From contig WUJK01000002.1 in NCBI GenBank assembly GCA_011317545.1, positions 4,402,001 through 4,466,000 on the forward strand: a DNA stretch of 64,000 nt, in the 5' to 3' direction. This document shows positions 1 to 11,425 of this stretch, piece after piece. Within the stretch, counting starts at the first letter, position 1. Every line of letters begins with the position of its first letter. The notes beneath the pieces were generated by a model, which ran no database searches, had not been told where the DNA came from, and saw only the letters and a list, made by a program, of their open reading frames with translations. The position numbers were made by a program, and so were the translations under genes. Source of the DNA: Coniella vitis (taxonomy: Eukaryota > Ascomycota > Sordariomycetes > Diaporthales > Schizoparmaceae).

Positions 1-3000
1 GTCGCACAAAGTGAGGGCATTTTGGTGCCTTACAAAAAAGAAGGTCCAAAAAACGTGGCCTCATCATACTACATACTAGACGATCAGCACACAATATGGG
101 ATCGTCTACGCCTAGGAGATAGGGCAGAAGTGGAGGAACGGACTGCCTGCCTGACTTGGCCCGGCGTCTTTCTTTTTTCGTTGCCTTTCTCTTTACCTTT
201 TCCTTGACCTTCTTTCTTTTTGCCTCTGACGAAACTCAGGCCCGGGGAGTAATGATTCTTCCGCCGTCTTGAGGCCCCGTTGCAGCGGTGCCTTCAGTCG
301 GCATGCAAAACGACAACCATAGAACAACGATGGGCGGCAGAGGGGAAACAGGCAAACGGCAAATTGGGCAAAAGAGGGCGAAGCGGAGTCGAGTTGCGAC
401 AGAGCGTTGCATTGCATCGGCTTGTCGTGATAACCCGCGCCAGCGAGTAGCGGAAATCATTGTTGCGGTGGTTGTGGAGGTTCCCTTTTTTCTTTTCTTT
501 TTTTTTTATTCCTTGTTATTTTCTTTTGTTGGCGTGTTGCCCCAGAATGAAGACCTGATTCGTCAGAGGGCTCAACGCTGCGCTGCGCGCGGGGCAGCAG
601 CAGGGGCAGGTATTGGAGCGGTGCAGATTCAGAGCCAGATGCTGAACTGCGGGCCTTCTACTGCAGCGTTACTTGGTACCAGCTACCCAAAATTTGGCGC
701 TGCGTATCCGGGATACTGGGTATCCAGGTACTTGGAGTAGCTCCCCCCCCCCCTTCAGCAGGGGTGCCAGCGCCAGTACTGCAGTACTCCTGTGCGGCAG
801 GTACTTGCTGTACCCAGGTACTTGGCCTGTCGAGGTTTGAATGGGCGCCCCTCTGTCCTGCTCTGCCCTGCTCTGCCCTATAAGGATGACAGACGGATCA
901 GCCCTGAAAGGCCATGGCATGGCGGGGAAGGGCCGTGCGATTACTCAGCTGTCAGCTACCAGGTCCCATTATATCCAATAGCGCCGGACATCTGGACGTT
1001 GCCATTTGGCCAAGGAATATTGTGAAAGATGCGATACGTATACGCAAAGCAAAGCTATTTGGTAGTTAGCCACTGGGTTGCAGTCAATGTCACCAGCAGA
1101 GTGCAGCAATCAGGAAAAAGAAGTAGGCCCTTCAAACAAAGGCCATAACAAGCAGCACTGTGGCCTCGGAAGCCTGTCGAGCCCAATGAAAAGACACAGC
1201 ATTTGTGTTGTCCTTCTGGTAATACCACTGCGTTGCTGGATGCCACGGTTCATCACCTCGACGACCAGCGAGCGTATGCGTCCAACAGCGGTGAAAGATT
1301 ATGCAGAGGCAGGTAGGGTGGGGGCAATTTTGATGCTTCATGGGGTAATAAATGTACGATGAAAGCAGCTAGCCAAAAGACCGGTGGGACTTGGAGCAGA
1401 AAAGGCTGGAAACTGTAGGTCACGGCAGCTCATGGAGAAATAGGAGGAAGAGAGGACCAATATGACAGCACAATAACAGCCTGGGAAGCCGAAGTGCCAG
1501 ACGCCAGGCCGGTCACTACAGACATACTACAACGTATCTCGGTACTTTGCCCATGCGGCAGGCACTCAAAACCCTTTGCCATCCCAATAGGGCATGCTGT
1601 ACCAGAGTACTTCGTACTCATAGTAATAGTATGCACTACGTATGGCGGCATCTGCAACGCGCCCCAGCCCACTGTTAGAGCGTAAGAAAACAATACTAAT
1701 ATGTGTAGTACTAATAGTATTCTACGCAAAGTACGGAGTACTTGATACATTCTGCGGCCTCTCACTTCACCCTGCGCCTGGCCCTGAAAAGGGCCAGCAC
1801 CCCTGCCTTGCTGCCGTTGCATTGTCGCCAAACCCATGCCGCAGGCGAGCATGTACTATCTACAAGTACTGTATACCTTGTACTTGCTTACTGACACGCC
1901 CGCCGAGTTCAGGGTTCTGGTGGTGACCCTGGGCCATCCTCACAGGGCTCGTGGCCCACACCCCTCTGCGAAAGATGCCGAACCAGCACTACTACTATTA
2001 TGTATGTAAACTTCCTAAGTAGAAGTACCCAGATAGATATCTATAGCCACTAACCCGATGGAGCAACAAAGTATCACTGCCGCCCTGCTCCGGTCGGGTT
2101 CTGGGGCGTGAATACCCACTGAAAGTACCGTGCTATGTATACTGCACCGAGTACTATGTAGCCCCGTACCTTGGGATGGACGTCGTTGACCCCTGCTAAC
2201 ACTGCGCTGTGCAGCAAAGCAGCTGGGTACTAGGCCGCCCAGTGCCAGACACAAAGGTTCGATCCCGACTTTAAACACTCTGCAACTCCTCGCTTCGAAC
2301 ATCGTCGCCCGCACCCGCCCCTTCTGCATCTTCCACCTGCTGCCCTGTGGCCCTCCTCCTCCTCCTTCTCCTCCTCCTTCTTTACGTACTCCTCCTCCTT
2401 CTCCTCCTGCTGCTGCTGCGGCACTCCAGCAGTCCCATTTCCGACTGTCGTCGCCGCTTGCTGCTCCCACGCCGTCTTTCTGCCTGGCGTGACCTGTCCG
2501 GTCGTGGCCTTTCTCGTCGCTGCTGCTTGCTGGTGCAACTCTGCTCTGCAGCTCGCCAACGCTCTTCACCCGCGAAAGCCTGTACTCGACAACAACTTGG
2601 TGACTTGGGTGGCAGTGTCGCCTGCAACGTGACGCGAGAGTGTTTGAGCCAAGACCCACAAACGACCACAAAGACTCAACATATATATGCCCTGCTGCAG
2701 CAGCATATAGCGCACATTGTTTGCCCACTGGCAGCCTCTTGAGCTTTCGACGAGCGAGGACCCAAGCAGAAAACGCAGGAGAGCGTCACACAACACACAC
2801 AAGAAACACAAGAAACGGTCCCTGGGGCTACCGGCATTTCCTATTGCTGATGAGGTGGGTCTCCCCTCTGCCCGCATTCTGCTAGTGCGACGAGACCAGT
2901 GCACCACCACCCCAGAACTGGCCTGGTCTGGTCTGATCTTGGTCTGGCCTGGAGACACGCCAAACATCGCTGCTGGTGCTGCTGCATGGTTGCTGACCGA

Positions 3001-3101
3001 TTCCTTCAACGTCCAGCTGTTGACGACTTGCACTCGACCGTCTACTACGCCCACCCTCTTTGCTACCCTTCTTGTCGCTCTTCACGGCTTTCCACGAAAC
3101 A
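1..3101. other. Intergenic region and probable 5' leader of the zinc-finger gene
   Basis: No convincing gene is visible. Open frames here are short, low in complexity and overlap on both strands. The left part carries short repeats around CAGGTACTTG (about 724-735, 798-807 and 814-825) and many GTAC-containing words between 1.5 and 2.2 kb. From about 2340 to 2430 there is a CTC/TCC/CTG-rich pyrimidine tract. The stretch to 3101 is pyrimidine-rich and probably holds the promoter and 5' untranslated leader of the gene starting at 3102. That role is inferred from position only. Confidence 0.5.
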
Positions 3102-5316
3102 ATGGATATCCGCGGTGCTCGCCCAGCGCCGCGAGACGTTAGCGCTCCCAGAATATCCATACACAACGACGACACTCACATGCCCTTTGGCGCCCGTGGA
3201 CATTTTTCTTCGGGCTTTGACAGATCCATGTCAGGGCCTGTTGGCATCCCCAACCGGCCCTCGTTCGACGTTCCGCCGCCCCCTCTGCCCCCACCTAAGT
3301 TCGTTCCAGTCCAGGGTCCTCAACCACACCATGCCGAATACAACGATCGTGGTCGAAAACAATCATACAGTGAGAGTTATGCTCGATTTGGTGGAAGGAG
3401 CGAGAGCACTTATGGCAGTCTGGATCCCAGTTGCAGTTGGTCGTCCAAGCTTGGGCAGGACGACGTGCCCGCCTTTATAAGGCGGGACAGTGCTGCCATT
3501 GCTGCAGCAAAGGACGAGGGGTATTCTAGCCTGTCTAGTTATTCGTCTTCTGGGTAGGTTTTGTGCTCTGTTATTTGCCATTCTGATGCTTTGGGGCAAT
3601 TCCGCCACACCCAGTTGCCACAACCCCCCAGGCGTTCTATGTCGTGGGATTGCTAACATGGAACCAAGAGCACGGGGTAGCTATGACCATGGCCCAGGTT
3701 TTGGGCGTGTGCACAGCCACTACCAACTGGAATCGAACGACTCGTACGACAATCAACAACTCAAGAAGCTTGACTCAAAACGTACGTTGGACAACAAATC
3801 GCCCCCTCGTGCGTCAGCTCTCAGCTTGTCCATGCAATCTATGCCAGAGGGCCCTGCTGGGCAACAACGAGCGGCAGAGCGGCCCATGGCTCTGCCACGG
3901 CTTACTCTCGCTGCCAGGCCAAAGTCCGGCTTGAGTGTAGAGTCGCCCAGGTTAGCAGATGCAACCTTGCACTCAGCCGTGTCGCCTCGAGACACGCAGT
4001 TCCCCCAGATTAGCCGGCCACATGACTACAGGTCTCCTATTGAGACGGTGTCGGTCGGAGATGCCGATCGTAATTCCTTTTTTAGAGCCAGGAGGCAGAA
4101 TTCGGGGCCCTTACCCGAAGACATAACACCTGGTGAGAGTTACGACCAGGAGCTGGAATTCCCCATGGAGAATCGACTAAGCCACTTCCACTTGGACGAG
4201 CGTCGACACTCGCGAGTCAACAGTCTGAGCTACGATACGCTGCCAGCAAGCCTGAAGCGGCGAGCCTCGAGCCCTCCTGGAGACGAATCCATGATCCGTC
4301 ATGTGCCGAGTCACAGCGACCTCTTGAGACGGCGCGATGCTGCTTCCAGGGGCAGTCCAGCGCCCAGATTGTCCGTCAATCCACCGCACGGCAGCATATC
4401 CTCCGTTTCGTCAGGCGACCGAAGTGGCAGTTTTGGAGGGTTGAGCACGGCAACGAGCATGACGTCTTCATTGTCATTCGGCAGGAGATCACCCATTGGC
4501 CTGTCCCCTTCTGGTGTCTCCCCGACTGAACTCGTGTCTTCGCCTTTTGCTACGCCGACCCCCGTCAATCTCAGCCCAAGGTCAACAATTGCACCACGGA
4601 CGAGTACCCATCAAAGGGGCCCAAGCGATGCGAGGGCTGTAGCTAGTCCACGAAAGTTGACAGACCCTGCAATTCGAACGGGCAGCGGGGTTGGCAAAAT
4701 ACAAGGCTTCCATATGTGCGATTGCTGTCCCAAGAAACCCAAAAAGTTCGACACTTACGAAGAATTAGCGTACGTTGATGCATCAGGGCCTTGAATTTTG
4801 TCTGTGTTTCTTGCACAATTGTATACTAACATGCTTTCTTTTTTACTTTCTTTCAGGGCTCATGAAGCGGAGAAACAATACGAGTGCAGTTTCTGCGGAA
4901 ACCGTTTCAAGAACAAGAACGAGGCCGAACGGCACCAGAACTCTCTACATGTGCGACGGCATTCGTGGTCCTGTTCTGCACTCTCCACCTATGACAGAGC
5001 ATTTCACGAGTCTACGACCAGGCCAGGAGAGGCTGACACTTGTGGTTATTGTGGCGAAGAATTTGCAAGAACAGGTCCCGCCTCAACGGGCCACGGGCGG
5101 CTCATAACAGACCAGGATTGGGATGAGCGCATCCGACACTTGTCAGATCATCACAAGTTCCGAGAATGCAACAGTTCCAAAAAGTTCTTCAGAGCCGATC
5201 ACTTTCGCCAACATCTCAAACACAGCCACGCAGGTACTAGTGGGAAATGGACCAATATGCTCGAGAACGCGTGCATGATGGAGGAAGAGCTTCCGCAGCC
5301 ATTACCGGGCAGGTGA
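3102..5316 (+). CDS. C2H2 zinc-finger protein, probable transcription factor
   Basis: Proposed exons are 3102-3553, 3681-4769 and 4857-5316, giving about 666 residues. Intron 1 has donor GTAGGT and branch TGCTAAC at 3651; its acceptor could be at 3668 or 3680, both in frame. Intron 2 has donor GTACGT, branch ACTAAC and a TTTCAG acceptor. The first 500 residues are Ser/Pro/Arg-rich and probably disordered. The C-terminal part has clustered cysteine/histidine modules: a CDCC-rich segment, a classical finger (YECSFCGNRF..., closing histidines in RHQNSLH), then CGYC and REC...HLKHSH modules. This suggests a nuclear DNA- or RNA-binding regulator, but no target can be inferred. The stop at 5314-5316 overlaps a perfect GTGAGT donor, so the real C-terminus may instead come from a short exon at 5367-5403 (about 677 residues). 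Confidence 0.85.
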
Positions 5317-5403
5317 GTCAGTGTGGAGCCTAGTCCACAGGATTCAAGACTTGGTCGTTACCGCAGGACAGGCAGCGAGGAGAAAAGGAAAGAAAACGGA
5401 TGA

Positions 5404-8400
5404 TACTTTGATCATGAGTATCGGAGAAATGCATCCACTGGCCAACGAGAGGCCTGCTATTTTCGCGGAGTCTTTAGCGTAACGCCGCCCAAGTACCACA
5501 GTCGAAGGAGCAGTAGTGTTCCAACAACGAGCAATACCGAGAGGAATGGAGTAAAGAGTACACACCGTCCTTCTCAAGCGATCTATACCCGATGTGCGCA
5601 AAGGAGGGGGGGGGGACATAGGTCCGGGCCAACCGAGTCAGCCCAGTGTGTGAGCAAGAACGAGTCGCGCCGTCTTGTGTTGACTAGTATTAGAAAAGGA
5701 AATGAAACAAGCGAGTTGCTGCACAAACCAGAAGTTGCCGCTCCATGTTTTTCTTTTCAGCCCCAACTACGAAGGAACTTCATCATATAAGGTCTGCGAT
5801 GCTGGAATCATTCTGTGACCGAAAACGGCCAATGTGATTAACTATCGAATCCTTGTTTGTACTTTCCGTACAGGTGACCAACGAACCTTTCTTCTCAAAG
5901 GCAAAAGTTCCTTCACCTCGGGTGAGGATAAATTTCTCATAATCTACTTCGAAAAAGTTGACCTTTCTATGTTATATATGTTTTGTAAGAGCTCTGTCTT
6001 TATCGACAGTCTTGACGGAGTTTCTAAACCCGTCCAGGAGCCAAATTGGACGTAGCGGCACATTGGTGTAGAAACGAGTACAAGAACCACTGTGTATAGA
6101 CGCGAATTCTACAAAACCAGGGCTTCGCTGCTTGCCTCAGTCTGGGTCTCCGATATGAATAGGGTGAGACAATAGCCTTGATCACATATTATTATCAGAC
6201 TGCAGACTGGTAGATGGTCTTGAAGCCGACATTTCTCGAACGACTCCTTGGTTGCTAGCATAATGGTGAAGACAAGAACATAGGACTTGGAGGCCTTCAT
6301 GAGGCAAGCCAATCACCCCTATAAACGTCCCAATCCTTTCAAGAAAGTTGAAAGTGACTGACTTCATCACTCAACATTAACAATAACACCCGGTAACGAA
6401 AAAGAATGCCCACTGTAAGGATCCAACTCCTTTGAACTAACCCCATGCCCCCAAAACTACTCAGGCCGGGCCTTCTACGGCATCAACGCACTTTGAGCTG
6501 GGGTAAAACGTCAGATATAGAGAATATGCCAGCCTATGGATGCGGTTATTGATGCGAGATAAAGGAAGAGCCGACCTCAAAGATTAGGATTTTGCCGGAA
6601 GAAGGGGTTACAACGGGACTTTGATTATAGGAGCGGTACCCTTGGATGTTGTCCTGAATATGGAGCTGTGTGTCTTTTTATCTCTGTAGTAGGGTTTCGA
6701 AACCTGTGGTACTATGTTTATCGCTTCGTACTCAGCAGGTAGGAATTCGGAAGAAGCAGAGGGGAGATATGCAACCTCTCACAATGTACAAGGCTGTCTA
6801 TCTTTACTCCGCGTGAACATTGGTTAACAATAACTATGACCGTGTCCCAATGTTTCTTGATGAACTGTTCCTTGCTGAAAAGTCAGTTGTCAATCTGTCA
6901 ATCTGTTGGATTCACATGGGAACGATCGTGATTCGGTCTATTATAACATCCTTCTTGCTCGTGCTGGGGTTAGGCTCTGTATTGTCGTAATTGATGTAGT
7001 GGACCTAGCATCAAGGCCTGATTCTGGGCTTCCCGTTCTCGCTCCTCGTCCACGCTCCTCGTCCTGGTCTTCCTTTACACCTCTGACGCACAGGGGTATA
7101 GTTGCATGGATCGATAATAAAGCAATGTGCCGAAGATGAGGGTGTAGATAGAAATCTTGACGTGCAGGACAGTATGCATTGTGATATAATTCATAAGCCT
7201 AAGCCAAAGTCAAGGCTGGTTTCATGATGGAGAGACCCAACCCTCTAGCCCTATTCATCCTCAAGCCCATGATGACGACGATGATGATTTGATGATGAAG
7301 ATACCCGTTCCATTCCCACGATCCTTTCCATGTACGCCAAGACTCACTCTAGAGTGCCAACCGTTGAGACAGGGCCCTCCCAGCATCGCCGAGCTCCCAA
7401 GCGAGATGGGATCATAGAGCTACCTACATGGGCCAGGGAAAGCGTGGACGTGTAGATAATATTGATGATGCCGTTTCAACTACTAGAGTACCCAAAGAAA
7501 ATGGCGTGGAGGAAGCCAGGCACAGCCCATGGAGGCACATTGGGCTGAAAGCTCCGCCCGGCTACACAATGCGTGTGTGTTTGAACCCTGACGATCGACT
7601 GCTACGGTACTGTACCTCTTTGGCAAATGGCCCGGTTGTAGGGGCTAGAGAACTAGGTGAAAACTGTACGATTGGTTCCTTTTCCAAAATCCTTCTGCGG
7701 GTTGATCTTTTTCGGTGTTGACTCTTTTTTTTCCCCCTTTTTTTTCTTTCTAAGGTACATGGTTTCCCAGCACCCCGACACACTTTACTTTATGGGATGG
7801 CGAACAGGAGAAACAGACTGGGATTCTTTCAAGGTTTGGACAATTATTTTTCTTTTCTTTTTTTGGTCTCGCAATATACTGCCGTTTGTTTGCAATTATG
7901 GAGCTTGTCGGCCTTTTCTGCAGCGGGAAGGATTGCGTAGAGGACTGAGCTATGGGTGGAGCATTACAAGCATGTGTATTTAGGCGATCAAGCAAATTGA
8001 AAGACGTAGACATGTAGCTCAAGTTTAAGATGTTCCGATGTGCCGGTGCGTTGTTTGTTGCAAGCTGGCCGCTTGTTCAACGGGCTGTATATTTACATGT
8101 ATAGGCTATATTGAGAGGCACTTGCTATGGTAATTGATAAGAATAGCATTGTACTCTGCTTTTCTCACTCCATTTACTTGGCTACGATTTAACATTTTCA
8201 GTTTCATATTCGGGGGAAAAGGAAAAGGAAAAACGCCGCAGCCCAAACTGGGAGGGTTTCGGTGGAGGGCAGAGAAGGCACATATGTTCACGGTGCGGTA
8301 GCAGTGCATTATGGTGGAGTCTCACTCCATTAGCCTTCGAATCCTTCGAATAAGTCTTCTCTCTCTTTATGTATACATAGTATGTTCGAAGTCTTAGTAC

Positions 8401-8783
8401 ACTCATGGTCGCGGAGGTAAGAAATACGTAGAGGCCAGTAATTGATTAATTTAACCTTGGTAAACTGTGCCTACAGAAGATACTTCGTTCCTCAAAGGCA
8501 ATCAGTGTCCATTCTTTATGCGCTGAACATGACTACATCTCTGATCAGGTTGAACACAAAGCCCCAAGGGACACAAGAAAAGAGCAGGAATACAATGAAG
8601 CAAAGAACAGTCACACCCACACTCTCTGTGCGGGCCGGAACCTGTTTGCTGTGGGCACAAATTGCTGGCGCTACTGTAGACGGGAATCCTTCAAATGGTT
8701 TCGATCCACTCTGCCACTCCAGCTGGCTGGCTCTCCCTCGCTCCGTCCCATTCGTTCATGTATCCAGCTAGCAACGATCCATT
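5404..8783. other. Intergenic, no gene recognised
   Basis: Only short scattered frames, the longest about 110 codons, with no domain or consistent splice pattern. The left end is the 3' untranslated region of the zinc-finger gene. A TACATAGTA copy lies at 8374. T-rich tracts occur near 7730-7750 and 7850-7865. No RNA gene was recognised. Confidence 0.4.
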
Positions 8784-9602
8784 CTAGGAGTGTGGGTTTT
8801 GCTGACCAGCGGGGTTGGTGTCCCATGAAATCCTCAGTCTGTCCTTCCGAAAGAGGCAGTACTTGATCCCACCATACTCGTACTCTAGGGCCCACGACAC
8901 CGACACAATGGCCTTGTGGGGCTGAAGCGAGCCAGGGAGATGGAAGTGGCCGAAGAGGAACACGACAGCCGTTGCTTTATCGATGCGGCCAACCGTGCGA
9001 AGGATTTGAACCTGGTTGAACCGAGGTCAAAGGGATGGATGCCGTCTTTTGCAACAACAAAGTGTGCTTGGCGACGAAGCCGCGCGGCCAGCCCATTCAA
9101 GCGCAGCATCTCTTTCATGTCACGCGAGGGAGAGTCTATAGCTGGTGAGAAGAGATGTTTGGCATCCTTACACGCTTATCATTAGGTACTTTACACGCAC
9201 TCACTGGCCGTCGAGCCTGTGAACGGGGGCCATGGACGGCTTTTGCTTCAACACGGCACTCGCATCATGAGCGGGGGCCTTGATATCCTTGAGGGCCTCC
9301 CTGTTGGCCAAGCGTAGGGCATTTCTAACTTGCGAAGGGTCATATAGCTCCGGTTCTTGTTTTGCTAACCGAACACGCGGATCCGCACGGTGCTGATCGG
9401 CTCTTCTACCAGGGACTGGATTCTCAAGCAGAGGCTGCCAATCTTCGGACAGGCACACCCGTTTGTGACGTTCTCTACAACCGCAATAGTCTAAAAACGG
9501 CATATAAATACTGAGGCTTTTGTCAAAGCGTATATGTAGGATCCGCAAACCTGGCTGGTCTTTTTGCACAAACTCAGTGCTCTTGCCATGTACCTGATAC
9601 AT
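8784..9602 (-). pseudogene. Possible gene remnant of unknown family
   Basis: A protein-like frame starts with ATG at 9602 and runs 132 codons to a GTGAGT donor at 9204. Downstream on the same strand, two overlapping frames look protein-like: one at about 8885-9150 (with HFVVAKDGIHPFDL) and one ending at 8784 (with VFLFGHFHLPGSLQPHKA and VSWALEYEYGGIKYCLF). I could not join the pieces with standard splice sites without meeting a stop, so this is either a decayed gene or a gene whose exons I have misplaced. No family was recognised. The call rests only on coding-like residue composition and could be chance. Confidence 0.2.
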
Positions 9603-9985
9603 GAGTTTGTGATCTCAACCCAAGTAGCAGATACGGCTTCTCTTTTCAATCCTTTTTGCTCATGTTACAAAGTACATTATATATTGCTTACCCTCCCTCC
9701 CTGGTTCTCGTCCAGACGCTACCACGTTACCCCAAAGGAGAAGCAGTTGTACCAGACTGTTCCCTACTAGCCGTGATCCCGGCTAGAAGTTCAGCTTAGG
9801 GCTGGGGGAAACGGCAGAGGAAGATGGAGGGGTCGATATCGTGTCTGGTGTGTGACTTTGTGTACACAGGGCAAAAGGAGCATTCCAGCGTCTCTGCTTC
9901 CTTTGGTGATCCACAATCCACCCGCCAGTTGGCCGGCTTATGGCGCCAATACTATGAAATGGTTGCGTAACGATCGGACAGAGAC

Positions 9986-10037
<52 letters not shown>

Positions 10038-11425
10038 AAGCTCCACGCGCATAGAACTTGGCTCAGCCCAGCCCAGCCCTACGAGTCGGTTACGCCATTT
10101 TGGAGCAAATACTCTGTGTCTGACTGTCCTTGGTACTGGGCACGTACGTGATCTTTTTGGGACCGGCGTATTTCCTCCTTTCTTTGTCCCTTGATGGGTC
10201 TATACTGAAGGCTGTGTGTCAACCCCTCCTCTATCCTTCTTTCTGAACGTATAGTGCTACCAAGATACTTTGATCATAGGATGAGACTCAGGGGATGACA
10301 TGACAGCTATGGGATTCGTTTGGAAGGTGTGGCGAGCGTAACCGGAAATATATGCCCATAGGCTTAGGTTGATACTACAAGCCCAGCAATACGTGACTCT
10401 ACTCGGTCGTTCGGACAGTTAGTCCTCATAAAGACCAAATATGTTGATAGGAAAAGCTGACTCTTGACAAATGCTCTGATCCAAGAGATTTGGGTGTTTC
10501 CCAGACGGCGCGCTTTTGCAGAACTTTTGTCTTGTGTAACCGCGCGTCCATATGACTCTGAGAATACTAACATAGCTCTTGAGCCGCGTTCATCTATCGG
10601 TATAGCCATACGGGCCTGAAATACATCCATCACCCAGCCCAGCGGGCCAAACCAAGGTTGAATCACGAAGCAGCCTCGGTAATGAAGTAGTACACATAAG
10701 GCTGGAAGGATTCGATAGTGCATGGTTTGGGTGTGTGTTTTTGTCCTTTGCTATTTTACCCGTCTTGGCTTCTGGCCTGGTAGGGCTGCACTATCAGTAC
10801 GCATTGTGGTCGACAAGTACTATATTTTCATGTACCAAAGGAATAGGCCCCTATTCCGCCGCCCAGCGACAAGGTCTACTATTATTAGCTTGTCTCTTTA
10901 TCTACTTTGCTACATGGTTTAGTAGCGTTGAAAAACGATAGCAAACGGCGACTGCACTGATAACTTGCTTATCTGCTGATGCCTGCTTATCAAGCAAAAC
11001 TAGGAGCACATTGGACGTACCTAGATACATTCCTCGATCCGCTATGTACCTAGATACCTAGGCTGTGCTTTGTCATCATTCCCACGCCAAGTGCACAGCT
11101 TTCTTTGGGTAGTGGGCCTTACGTTGCGGGGCCGGTACCTGCCCTGCAGACGGACTTGGCAGGAGGGGAAAAGACGCAGAGGGGAAAAAAAAAAAAGGGT
11201 GTGCAAGGAAATGACGACGTAGGGAAGGAGGCAACGAAAAGTACTTGTAGACAACAAGACAAGGCTGGCAGCAGAAGAAGCAAATTCCTCAGCCAACCAA
11301 CGTACCGTAATACGACGTCGCTCCACTCAGAAGACACCAAGCGACGAACCAGATTGCCGCAATTCTGCCTCTCGAACGAGGCCAGCACACCAAAAAAAAG
11401 ATACAGTACATAATAGAAGGGTAGC
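9603..11425. other. Intergenic, with a long poly(T) tract
   Basis: No supported gene. A 119-codon minus-strand frame at 10364-10723 has no recognisable motif and no upstream exon. A pure T run occupies 9988-10036. The right end just upstream of 11426 is purine-rich and probably includes the phosphatase promoter and leader. No RNA gene was recognised. Confidence 0.4.
9988..10036. repeat. 49-nt poly(T)/poly(A) homopolymer
   Basis: An uninterrupted run of T on the plus strand, the longest homopolymer in the window. Read on the minus strand it is a poly(A) tail-like tract, so a retroposed copy ending here would lie at coordinates above 10036. I saw no clear target-site duplication and no RNA polymerase III boxes. 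Simple slippage is an equally good explanation. Confidence 0.9.

Noticed and set aside
288..740. 150-codon plus-strand frame
   Set aside because: Arg/Ala-rich with a poly-Phe stretch from a T tract; no domain, no splice support, overlapped by other frames.
2240..2285. GGTTCGATCCC resembling a tRNA B box
   Set aside because: Neighbouring bases do not form a T stem, acceptor stem or D arm.
2015..2728. 237-codon minus-strand frame
   Set aside because: Its middle is Gly/Glu repeats produced by the CTC/TCC tract upstream of the zinc-finger gene; no conserved segment.
10364..10723. 119-codon minus-strand frame
   Set aside because: No motif, no partner exon; considered chance, though a gene fragment cannot be excluded.
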